From Arthrobacter sp. ISL-28 (GTDB lineage Bacteria; Actinomycetota; Actinomycetes; Actinomycetales; Micrococcaceae), in NCBI RefSeq assembly GCF_018613875.1, contig NZ_JAGGPJ010000015.1, positions 217,203 through 281,202 on the forward strand: a DNA stretch of 64,000 nucleotides, in the 5' to 3' direction. The translations under genes were made by a program, and so were the position numbers. The notes under the pieces are model-generated. The model was not told where the DNA came from and searched no databases. It was given only the letters and a program-made list of their open reading frames with translations. Shown here one piece after another: positions 11,738-19,137 of the stretch; the stretch's first letter is position 1; every line of letters begins with the position of its first letter.

Positions 11738-12565
11738 GTGGACTTTGTCGAAACCTTGAAGCTGATCGGTGCAATCCTGGCTGCGCTGATTGCCTCCCGA
11801 ACCATCGGGGCCGGAGCTAGGAACTGGTATCTGAAGGGCTGGGGAAGCCGCAAGGTGTGGCGGAAGAAGCTGAACCTACTGGCTGTAGGGGCGACAGAGG
11901 AATACGTTGAGAATTTGCTCGGTACTCCCGTATTCAGAAATCTTGAAGGTCCCGAGATCTGGCAGGGCAACGAGGAGGATACGCCGAAGTGGGTGGATCA
12001 TATCTTTTCGACGCCGCACGCTTGGGTCGTGACGCGGCGGGTAAACGATCAGCTTGAGAGCTGGTCAGTCACGGTTACTGATCCGAAGTTTTGGTGGGAT
12101 TTAGAAGACGTCACGTTCGGCAAGGCGAAGGGAAGGCTTGGGCGATCAACCTTCAGCGAACTAGTCGACGCGCCATCAGGTAAGTATGAGTCCGCTGGCG
12201 CTCGGACAGCTGTTTATGCCGAGTCTGCGTACTACGGCAACCCTGGTGCGTATCAAACGTTTATTTTCATGCATAACCAGGAAGGCACTGGAACGTGTCG
12301 GACTAGTGGCAAAGGAGACGTGCGTACGGGCGAGTTTTCTCGCCCTGATGACAAGGGCGACTATTCAGCTCCAGAAGACGAGTCATATCGATCTGAAAGT
12401 GTCGTGAATACGATCATAGTCACGTGGTACAGCAGCAAGATGTTGCACCATGAATGGCAGTCGTGGCCCGTCGCCATTACAGACCAGATGCGGCTCCTCC
12501 ATCGCTATCAGAAGAAGCATGGCTGGCGGGGGAAGCGGTCCCTGGGAGACGGCAATGGAAAGTGA
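11738..12565 (+). CDS. Membrane-anchored protein of unknown function
   Basis: A 275-residue protein with one N-terminal hydrophobic segment (about residues 7-25, LIGAILAALIASRTIGAGA) followed by a basic stretch and a soluble domain. The line YYGNPGAYQTFIF near residue 165 and LLGTPVFRN near residue 60 look like conserved family features. They remind me of the ETEC_3214 group of membrane proteins, but that is a weak recollection, not a firm call. The start is GTG 11738 in a poor ribosome-site context. It is the first gene of island 1 and is followed by a small overlapping ORF. Confidence 0.7.
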   Translation: MDFVETLKLIGAILAALIASRTIGAGARNWYLKGWGSRKVWRKKLNLLAVGATEEYVENLLGTPVFRNLEGPEIWQGNEEDTPKWVDHIFSTPHAWVVTRRVNDQLESWSVTVTDPKFWWDLEDVTFGKAKGRLGRSTFSELVDAPSGKYESAGARTAVYAESAYYGNPGAYQTFIFMHNQEGTGTCRTSGKGDVRTGEFSRPDDKGDYSAPEDESYRSESVVNTIIVTWYSSKMLHHEWQSWPVAITDQMRLLHRYQKKHGWRGKRSLGDGNGK

Positions 12566-12755
12566 CGACCTCGATCCCTGTGATGGCGGAGCCACATCAA
12601 TCGAACGGCGGGGGAGCGAACCGGTCTGTACCTTCGACCCCGAGACGGGCTTTGCCATTAGTCCGAGCACGGTTGATGAACTGCGTTGGTACACACACTT
12701 GAGTCGTTCCGATGGTGATGACGAAACCTTGCTACAGTCCAGAAATGACGACTGA
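12555..12755 (+). CDS. Small overlapping ORF, unknown
   Basis: A 66-codon ORF from ATG 12555 that overlaps the stop of the previous gene by 11 bases and the start of the next gene by 11 bases. The product is acidic (MESDDLDPCDGG, TFDPETGFAISPSTVDEL) and contains no recognisable domain. The tight overlap on both sides suggests coupling, but the probable promoter of the next gene lies inside it, so it may be spurious. Confidence 0.4.
   Translation: MESDDLDPCDGGATSIERRGSEPVCTFDPETGFAISPSTVDELRWYTHLSRSDGDDETLLQSRNDD
12727..12744 (+). promoter_or_regulatory. Probable leaderless promoter of the HhH-like gene (island 1)
   Basis: CTTGCTACAGTCC directly precedes the ATG at 12745. TACAGT (12733-12738) is a plausible -10 element and ends 6 bases before the ATG, with no Shine-Dalgarno. 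The same arrangement, TAGAGT 6 bases before ATGACGACTGAG, occurs at the island 2 paralogue, so the spacing is conserved. Confidence 0.55.
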
Positions 12756-13473
12756 GCAGACCCTGGATGCGACCAAACTAACTGAATCGTGCCGAGCCAT
12801 CTTCGGTAATGAATCAACATGGATTACAGCCAACGGGTATCCGGGAAGTCTGGCTCTCTGCATCATCGACTCCATCTTCTCCACGGGCTCCCACTACCAG
12901 AGCGTGATCAATGTAATTGATGCCTACTGCGACATCCGAAAAGAGGGAGGCGGCGACCCTCATCGTGACGGTGTCGAAGAACTGTTGGCATCATTCAACA
13001 AGGTAGGTGGCAGCGCGGGATGGGCTAAGGCTGTAGACAACCACAAGCCCGCTCACACGAAGCCTGGTGCGCTCCTGAAGGCTGAAGTTATCCATCAGGC
13101 AGCACTGGCCTTGAAGGGGCTGGAAGGCGGAGGAATCTTCACGACAGCTGACATGCATGCGGAGTTCGCAAAAGACGCAGAACTTGAGCGGGTCAAGAGA
13201 GCGTGGCTTCATCTTCCGAGCCAACGTTCAGGGGTGACATACAACTACCTGCTCATTCTTGCCGGCTTCCAGTCAGTGAAGCCGGACCGTATGGTTATCC
13301 GCTTCGTCGCTGAGCATGTAGGGCTCGACGGGAAGAATCTGACGGCCATGGAGACTGCCAACTTGATCAAGCAGGTCGCGGAGCTGTACCCGACACAGCC
13401 GAGAAGGCTAGATCACGTGATTTGGCGTCACGTCTCCGGTCGAGAGGTTTTCCGTGAGGATGACCTCAACTAG
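12745..13473 (+). CDS. Endonuclease III-like (HhH-GPD fold) protein, unknown role
   Basis: A 242-residue protein that aligns over its full length with the island 2 protein at 24917. ATG 12745 is chosen because both proteins then begin MTTE. The stretch YNYLLILAG followed by VKPDRMVIRFV resembles the helix-hairpin-helix region of DNA glycosylases, where a similar VKPD-x-HV segment occurs. The N-terminal third (TWITANGYPGSLALCIIDSI) is shared by both copies. No Fe-S cysteine cluster is visible, and a catalytic Lys/Asp pair cannot be assigned by eye. A DNA-binding or base-processing role is an inference. It is followed by a TIR-domain gene. Confidence 0.65.
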   Translation: MTTEQTLDATKLTESCRAIFGNESTWITANGYPGSLALCIIDSIFSTGSHYQSVINVIDAYCDIRKEGGGDPHRDGVEELLASFNKVGGSAGWAKAVDNHKPAHTKPGALLKAEVIHQAALALKGLEGGGIFTTADMHAEFAKDAELERVKRAWLHLPSQRSGVTYNYLLILAGFQSVKPDRMVIRFVAEHVGLDGKNLTAMETANLIKQVAELYPTQPRRLDHVIWRHVSGREVFREDDLN

Positions 13474-13526
13474 CAACCCCCGTTGGTAGCCTTACTGGGA
13501 GTATCACAGCGAGCATGGGGTAGGTC

Positions 13527-14495
13527 TTGAAGGTCTTTATTAGCTGGTCAAAAAACAGCCGCGATGCAGGTAGAGCTGTATCCACCGCCGTAAGTGAAAT
13601 ATTTGCTCCCGTTGTGACGACGTTCATCAGCCAGGAAATACGTGCCGGATCACGAGCTTTGGAAGAAATCGACGACGCTCTTGATAATACCGATTTCGGA
13701 ATCATATGCCTGACGCGTTCTAACCAAACCGAGCAGTGGATCAACTACGAGGCTGGTGCTCTCTCTCGGCAGGTGGAGAACAAGCGGCAACGTATGGGCG
13801 TTCTCCTTGTTGACTTCGAAAGCGTAGATGAAGTCAACAGTCCAATGAATATCTTTCAGTGCAAGATGGCTACGCTACAAGGTTTCTCCGAGTTGATGCT
13901 ATCCCTGAATGAGCTCTCGCCCAATGTTAAAGAAGACACGCTGAGTAAGCGTATCAACCTAGTTTGGCCTGATGTCGAGAAAGAAATTCAAGCAGTAAAA
14001 GAGGCTAAACCGCAGGAAGACCTGCCTGACGTTCCAGTGAAGACTGCTGATGACAAGTTGGACGAACTACTTAGCCTCGTCAAGGTTATTGAGTCGTCTA
14101 TTGGGGACGAGGTGTCTGCGAGGAAGGGCCGCGGGAATGCAATCACTTGGGGAGAGTATCTAAGCAAGGCCGATCCTCATGCGCGGAAAGCATTCCTGTC
14201 TCACGCTGCTGGAGATGAGCTTGGAGCTGAGTGGATCACGAACATGCTTGTCTCTAGCCGTGAACGTTCTGCGACTAGAGGAGTCGCCCTTGAGAAAGTC
14301 ACCGACAACGTACTCAAGGAGCTTCGGAAGCACACCGAGCTCGGTCGTGTCAGTATCGGCATGGCTGAGGGTGAGTACAGGATCAGGACAGACGCTGAAG
14401 TTCCCATGAATCTTCAAAACCTTGTGATTGCACAGCTAGATCCATTCTACCCGGTTGAGAATATCGTATTTCTCCCCAATTCATTTGGAGATTAG
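13527..14495 (+). CDS. TIR-domain protein
   Basis: A 322-residue protein. Residues 1-155 form a TIR-like domain: it begins KVFISWSKNS and has SQEIRAGSRALEEIDDAL and IICLTRSN. The W-x-x-YEAGAL segment supplies the glutamate that is catalytic in NAD-hydrolysing TIR proteins. The C-terminal half (about 175-322) is a separate domain that I do not recognise (AFLSHAAGDELGAEW, VENIVFLPNSFGD). The start is TTG 13527. TIR proteins in such islands often act as abortive-infection NADases. It may work with neighbouring genes, but no Thoeris or CBASS partner is adjacent. Expression from the upstream HhH gene's promoter is possible (gap 53 bases). Confidence 0.8.
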   Translation: MKVFISWSKNSRDAGRAVSTAVSEIFAPVVTTFISQEIRAGSRALEEIDDALDNTDFGIICLTRSNQTEQWINYEAGALSRQVENKRQRMGVLLVDFESVDEVNSPMNIFQCKMATLQGFSELMLSLNELSPNVKEDTLSKRINLVWPDVEKEIQAVKEAKPQEDLPDVPVKTADDKLDELLSLVKVIESSIGDEVSARKGRGNAITWGEYLSKADPHARKAFLSHAAGDELGAEWITNMLVSSRERSATRGVALEKVTDNVLKELRKHTELGRVSIGMAEGEYRIRTDAEVPMNLQNLVIAQLDPFYPVENIVFLPNSFGD

Positions 14496-14763
14496 GGCGG
14501 CGATTACCGCTAGGATCTCCTGATCTGCGGCCTCCAAAGAAACGCCACTATCCCCAGTCGACTTATTTAGATAAATTAGATTAATCTCTTTCATTCGTAA
14601 CTATTACATCAATTTTCTCATTGACAATAAATGGCGTTCGCCCATAATCATCGGCAGGTGTGATCGCAATCAGTGATCGCAGTTGCACATGAGAGCAGGT
14701 GAATGTTTTGGCCTACGTCAGCAAAAGGAGGTCCGATCTAACGGGCACGAGTCGCCAGCCATC

Positions 14764-14922
14764 ATGAGCCGATCCGTCCTTGCTTGCTGGCTACTGGTCT
14801 TCTCCCTGTTGGCTTATGCCGCTTATCTCGCAATCGCTGGCAGGGTAATCGATGCCATTCTGTACGGACTGTTCGCAGTAGTGTCTCTGCTACTAGCGAG
14901 CGAAAAGGAGGCGTCAGCCTAG
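14764..14922 (+). CDS. Small membrane protein
   Basis: About 52 residues with two hydrophobic segments (SVLACWLLVFSLLAYAAY and AILYGLFAVVSLLLA) and a short charged end. An earlier in-frame start exists at 14689. A purine-rich aaaggagg at about 14724 lies too far from ATG 14764 to be its usual ribosome site, so the true start is uncertain. It follows the TIR gene after a roughly 190-base AT-rich gap and may be a holin-like accessory. Confidence 0.5.
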   Translation: MSRSVLACWLLVFSLLAYAAYLAIAGRVIDAILYGLFAVVSLLLASEKEASA

Positions 14923-14929
14923 AACGCAG

Positions 14930-15661
14930 CTAGTCCCTATCGGGCTGTTGCTGTCCTTCATCCGGGGGGATCTTCCCCAGGAGATACTTTGCTCCCTTGG
15001 CAGCCGCCCCACCAGCAGTCGGCCCACTGATACCAACGGCACCAATGACTGCTGCGAGTTCTGCATTGTCCATGCTGATGTTCAGAATGATGCAGGTGAC
15101 ATACAGTGTCACGGCTATACGAATGAACCAGATGACCAAGCTACGGTTCTCGGGCGAGAGGCTGACAAGCATAGGTAGCTGTTCGATTGAGTCCGCGAGT
15201 TCAGGGTGCGTATCGAAGAGCTCTGATGCACGATCATCAACATCGGAAGCATCTACTTCTGCCCTAAAGGCGTCGGCTTGTTCGACCAACTCCTGCGTGT
15301 CCATCACTCCAAAGGAAGATGAAACAGCCGACCCAATAGCCGCTAGTGAATCTCCAACCTGAGCGGAACTGTAGAAGTTGCTCATATCGGGAAGTGAGGC
15401 CAGGGCCAGGAGCGGCGCATCGAGGGATGTCTTTGTGTCGATGCCGAGGCGCTCTATGGAACTGATGTAGGCGTCACTGAAGGCACCGACACTAGCGAGC
15501 AGCGATCCGTCCTTGAAGTCCGCAACCTTCTTTGTGTGCTCACCCAGTTGCGCTAGCGCAAGACTAACGCCGTTGATGTCTGGACGAGGCGCCTGCGCTG
15601 ACATGGCACCAAACGCCGTGAGAGCTGCGCTGATGTTAGCCAATCGGTCTTTAGGGGTCAT
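14930..15661 (-). CDS. Membrane protein of unknown function
   Basis: A 243-residue protein, mostly helical and Ala/Ser-rich, with one or two C-terminal hydrophobic segments (LVIWFIRIAVTLYVTCIILN and AAVIGAVGISGPTAGGAAAKG). The N-terminal part (about 1-150) looks like a long alpha-helical soluble region. There is no match to a family I know. It is convergent with the small membrane ORF at 14764. Confidence 0.6.
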   Translation of the reverse strand: MTPKDRLANISAALTAFGAMSAQAPRPDINGVSLALAQLGEHTKKVADFKDGSLLASVGAFSDAYISSIERLGIDTKTSLDAPLLALASLPDMSNFYSSAQVGDSLAAIGSAVSSSFGVMDTQELVEQADAFRAEVDASDVDDRASELFDTHPELADSIEQLPMLVSLSPENRSLVIWFIRIAVTLYVTCIILNISMDNAELAAVIGAVGISGPTAGGAAAKGAKYLLGKIPPDEGQQQPDRD

Positions 15662-15852
15662 GGATCAACTCTGCTGATATTGAAATATGCAGTTGCCCAG
15701 TCGACGGGTGAACAAGCGACTATAGCCATCGAGTAACGGGCAACGCTCCTGCAGCGACCGCTTCATGAGCCCGGTAGTTCACCGTTCGCACACCGCATAG
15801 CTCAATAAGCAGAGCAAGAACAAGTGACTTCTATTGTGGGTGAGCCTGCCAA

Positions 15853-16023
15853 GTGACAGAGGATGAATGGGCAGACCTTGCTCGGCATCTCGTTGAGGCA
15901 GTGAAGGACGACGCGCCTAGTGCCAATATTAGAACGTATAACACGCGCGCCCCGGTGCGCCTACGGCTAGAACATTCCGATGAACCAGGTGAGGATCAAA
16001 CCAATAATGGACACGAAGCCTGA
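15853..16023 (+). CDS. Small ORF, unknown (56 codons)
   Basis: A GTG-started frame encoding MTEDEWADLARHLVEAVK and a polar C-terminus, ending at TGA 16021-16023. It overlaps the 3' end of the convergent membrane-protein gene. Its amphipathic helix and ordinary composition suggest a real small protein or gene remnant, but no ribosome site stands out. Confidence 0.35.
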   Translation: MTEDEWADLARHLVEAVKDDAPSANIRTYNTRAPVRLRLEHSDEPGEDQTNNGHEA

Positions 16024-16407
16024 GATGAGGATGCCCATAGGGGATACATGCGCATCCTCGGTGAGGGTGACCTTTGACTTGACGACGTCCAGGCCGGTCC
16101 TGACGGCTGGTATCAGCCACACCAGGAAGGCGGTCACTGAGATTACGGCGACGAAGCTGAGCAGCGTCACGATGGCCGACTTTAGATCCACAAGACCAGT
16201 GAAGAACGCAGCAGCCACGACACCGAGAGTGATGATGCCCGTGGACAAAGTGCTGGCGGCGACGCTTTGCCAAAACGTTTCAGATTTGAACCAGCTGCCA
16301 ATGATGGTTGCAGGCTTGGGCTTCACATTGCCGGGGTCTTTGGATTCACTTTGTACAGTCACGGGATAAACCGTACCCCATACGAGTCCAACGATAATTT
16401 CGGTCAA
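15967..16407 (-). CDS. Three-pass membrane protein, unknown
   Basis: A 146-residue protein with three clear hydrophobic segments (STGIITLGVVAAAFFTG, IVTLLSFVAVISVTAFLVW and GILISGFVSIIGLILTWFIG). The TTG start at 16407 has a weak context, and an internal GTG near 16353 is an alternative. The gene diverges from the winged-helix gene at 16487 with an 80-base gap, so the two may share regulation. Confidence 0.6.
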   Translation of the reverse strand: MTEIIVGLVWGTVYPVTVQSESKDPGNVKPKPATIIGSWFKSETFWQSVAASTLSTGIITLGVVAAAFFTGLVDLKSAIVTLLSFVAVISVTAFLVWLIPAVRTGLDVVKSKVTLTEDAHVSPMGILISGFVSIIGLILTWFIGMF

Positions 16408-16486
16408 GAGGCCGCAGCCCAGGGAAATGTCACGTCCCGTCGTTAGAGTTGTTGAGCACGCTAATTCGCGTTCTTAGGGGGACCCA

Positions 16487-17425
16487 TTGTCAAAAGTTGA
16501 ATCGCTTGCTCAGTCAAAGACTGGACTCCGGCATCTTCAACTGATTACCGCTCTTCTCGACTCCGAACACCTCGACGGCAATCGCCAGGTGGGTACGAGT
16601 GCGGTCTATGAGGCTGCCAAGGAAAGAGGCGAGCCTCGGAGCAGCGTGACCGGCGACTTGGGAGCTCTGCAGGATCGCGGATGGCTGTGGTTTGAAGAAA
16701 TGAACGCTGGCATCCTGACTGTCGTCCTAAACCAAGAAGGTGTCGACGCGGCGGAAGAGTTTAAAGAAGTGCGGTCCAATCGTAGGCGCCGTAACCAGGG
16801 AGCACGGAGAGCGATCCTGCTCTGGCTTGAAGGCGAGTATCACGAGGGCCGAAACTCACCGAATATCGTTGGTTTTACCATCAGCAAGTACGGCAACTTC
16901 ATGGGCGATCCTTATGCCGAGTTCGAAGTAGACGCTGCTACTCGCTGGTGCCGCGAAGAGGGATACCTGGAAGGAACTGCAGCTTTCGGCGGACCAGTCG
17001 TACGTCCACAGATCACCAGTAAGGGACTCGCCTACATAGAAGGTGAAGATAGCACTTCATCCGCGACCGACTCTCGATCTGGCGATATCTATAACATCAA
17101 CAATCACGGTGCCTTCAACTGGGCGATGAATAGCCCTAACGCGCAGCTCAACATCTCCATGACCCAGGAGGAGGTCAAGGGTGTGCGCGAAATGCTCGAT
17201 TCCTACCGGGCAATGATTGTTTCAGCTGGTGTGTCTGATGAGGTTGCTGCCGACGCCGAAATCATCGCGGCGGAGATAGAAGACGAGATCAGTTCCGCAG
17301 CGCCGGAGGGTGGAAAGGTGAAAGCCCTGGGAGAGAAACTAGGTGAGCTTGCCGCGACCGGCACTGTGACGGCCATTGTCAATGCACTGAATGCAGTGAT
17401 CCAGCAGGGCATCGCTGGCCTGTAG
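16487..17425 (+). CDS. Winged-helix protein with Asn-rich linker and helical tail (family A, copy 1)
   Basis: A 312-residue protein homologous end to end to the one at 25946, and at both termini to the deletion copy at 27526. Residues 1-100 look like a winged-helix region (SSVTGDLGALQDRGWLWFE). Residues 100-190 form a second helical domain. A short beta-like, Asn-rich linker follows (INNHGAFNWAMNSPNAQL), then a helical C-terminal module (AEIIAAEIEDEI with LAATGTVTAIVNAL). That tail resembles modules in AbiTii-type proteins, from memory only. All three copies start at TTG after a G-rich ribosome site and share VESL-x-QS-x-(S/T)GLR. Confidence 0.65.
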   Translation: MSKVESLAQSKTGLRHLQLITALLDSEHLDGNRQVGTSAVYEAAKERGEPRSSVTGDLGALQDRGWLWFEEMNAGILTVVLNQEGVDAAEEFKEVRSNRRRRNQGARRAILLWLEGEYHEGRNSPNIVGFTISKYGNFMGDPYAEFEVDAATRWCREEGYLEGTAAFGGPVVRPQITSKGLAYIEGEDSTSSATDSRSGDIYNINNHGAFNWAMNSPNAQLNISMTQEEVKGVREMLDSYRAMIVSAGVSDEVAADAEIIAAEIEDEISSAAPEGGKVKALGEKLGELAATGTVTAIVNALNAVIQQGIAGL

Positions 17426-17518
17426 CTCCGAATCTTCTCGGCGTACTTGGCCTCTGTCTATGACTCGGGCGGGGTTTGGTCTAGTGCCTTCAGCTTTTCG
17501 TTGACTTGGCACTTTTCC

Positions 17519-18095
17519 GGCTCTTCACGGTTCATGGAGAAGCGAATCCCGGATGAGTGTCATGCCGCCGTCCGGACGGCACTTCTCATGAGAATAATCG
17601 ATTTGTAATTGGCAGGGTTCCGGTAGCCGCGGGCAGTGCGTTTGATGTGTTTGATGCCGGTATTGTTTGCCTCGACCTTGCCGGTGGTGGCGCCGGTGAC
17701 GATGAGGACCTCGATCTCGTTCCACCACCTGCAGACGGTGCGGTAGAGCTTGTTTGTTTCAGGCCGTCCGGACGCCTCCACCAGGGCTTTGAGTTCCTCT
17801 TTCGCCAACGCGGCGTCCGCAAGGGAGCTCGTGCGCAGGAGTATTCGCAGCTGTTCCTTGACCTTCCGGACGGCCTGCAGCTTGCCCGTCGCGTCGTCAG
17901 CTGTGAAGACCTCGGCCAGACGGCGGGCGGCGTTGTCTGTGAGGGTGTCGCCGGCGCGCAGGAGCAGCATCCGGTGCGCCCAGGCCTTGTCGATGGCCCG
18001 TCCCCGGCGGCACTTGACCTGCTGGCACAGGTTCTGCCGGGCCTCGGTCACTGCCTGGTTCGCCAACGAAACCAGGTGGAAGTAGTCCCGCGATC
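17519..18095 (-). mobile_element. ISL3-family insertion sequence remnant (3' end only)
   Basis: The 3' terminal inverted repeat begins at 17519 (ggctcttcacggttc), typical of ISL3 ends. It is followed on the minus strand by the C-terminal 170 codons of an ISL3 transposase. The 5' end of the element is missing: the transposase frame runs directly into an HNH endonuclease gene near 18090. The element is therefore inactive. Confidence 0.75.
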
Positions 18096-18984
18096 GTTCG
18101 TCATGAGCGAGGCAGCTGCGGCCGAAGAGGTACCCGAGATGGTCCCTAACCTGTCCGTGTCCCGGTTTTCCGACCCCGATGGTTCCGTCAGTGCCGACGA
18201 TGAGGTAGCCGCGCTCGAAGAGCGCATCGCAACCGAACAGGCAAGCCAGCATGGACACATTGCGAGTGTCCATGCGCTCCCGCTCGGAGCACTGCGATCG
18301 GGGTTTGATGTGGGCGGCGACCAGGAACTCGTCCGGATAGGAGTGCCTGCAGAGGGAGCATGAGCTGCCGTGGAGCTGCAGCTGCTGGTTCCGCAGGTAG
18401 CGCTGCTCGGTCCGAACGGCGGCGAGGGTCAACGTGTCGCTGGGACCGCCTAGGTATTGCTCGGAAGGCCACGCCCCGTCCGGCTTCTTATCTCCGCCAT
18501 TGCCGATTTCCAGCCCTGCGTGGTGCAGCAGTTTCAGGGCGGCGTCCCGGTCAACCGAATATTCGTAACCGTTGTTGGAGCTGCCTTTCGCCGTGACCGG
18601 GCCCCGGCCCGGCGGCAGGATCCGGTAGGCGTCCTCCCGTGGAATCCGGACTTCGCAGAGAGGATCGGTGAGCACCAGTATGCCGTTCGTGTCCGGTGGC
18701 TCCTTGTAGCCGCGCAACGGTGGATAAGAAGGCGTCGGCAGCGTAGCCACGAGGCTGATGCCCTGAACTGCTGGGCTCTTGAAGTTCAGTACGACGTCTC
18801 CCGGCCGGACATCATGCAATATCTCCCAAGAGGCGACGCGCTGCCCGCCGGCGCCTTTCAAAGGTGCCCACAAGGTGCCGTCGAAATAGACATGCCCGAA
18901 GTTCTGGGACTGGAATGCCCACCAGAAATTAGTGGCAGGACCGACAGGGACGGTGGGTCGCGTGTCCTTCGTTGAACTGGTCAT
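17560..18984 (-). CDS. EVE/PUA-HNH endonuclease fused in frame to an ISL3 transposase C-terminus
   Basis: A 474-codon chimeric frame. Residues 1-130 resemble an EVE/PUA-like modified-base reader (FWWAFQSQNFGHVYFDG, VRPGDVVLNF). Residues 205-290 form an HNH nuclease domain (CSLCRHSYPDEFLVAAHI, ALFERGYLIVGTDG). From about residue 300 the sequence is ISL3 transposase (YFHLVSLANQAVTEARQ, LIVTGATTGKVEANNTGIKH). EVE-HNH proteins are modification-dependent restriction enzymes that cut DNA with modified cytosine. The nuclease part looks nearly complete, so the chimera may remain active, but loss of its natural C-terminus could inactivate it. Confidence 0.75.
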   Translation of the reverse strand: MTSSTKDTRPTVPVGPATNFWWAFQSQNFGHVYFDGTLWAPLKGAGGQRVASWEILHDVRPGDVVLNFKSPAVQGISLVATLPTPSYPPLRGYKEPPDTNGILVLTDPLCEVRIPREDAYRILPPGRGPVTAKGSSNNGYEYSVDRDAALKLLHHAGLEIGNGGDKKPDGAWPSEQYLGGPSDTLTLAAVRTEQRYLRNQQLQLHGSSCSLCRHSYPDEFLVAAHIKPRSQCSERERMDTRNVSMLACLFGCDALFERGYLIVGTDGTIGVGKPGHGQVRDHLGYLFGRSCLAHDERSRDYFHLVSLANQAVTEARQNLCQQVKCRRGRAIDKAWAHRMLLLRAGDTLTDNAARRLAEVFTADDATGKLQAVRKVKEQLRILLRTSSLADAALAKEELKALVEASGRPETNKLYRTVCRWWNEIEVLIVTGATTGKVEANNTGIKHIKRTARGYRNPANYKSIILMRSAVRTAA

Positions 18985-19137
18985 GCCTTATTCATACCGG
19001 AAAACGAAAGGGCGCCTGAGGATCCTGCAAAGGGTCTGCGCCAACCGGGGTACCCTGCTCTGTCCGTAGCAGCGGGCTCGAATGGTCAACGGTTCTTGAT
19101 GGCGCCGTCGGCGGACGGCAGGTAGATTGACCGCCAG

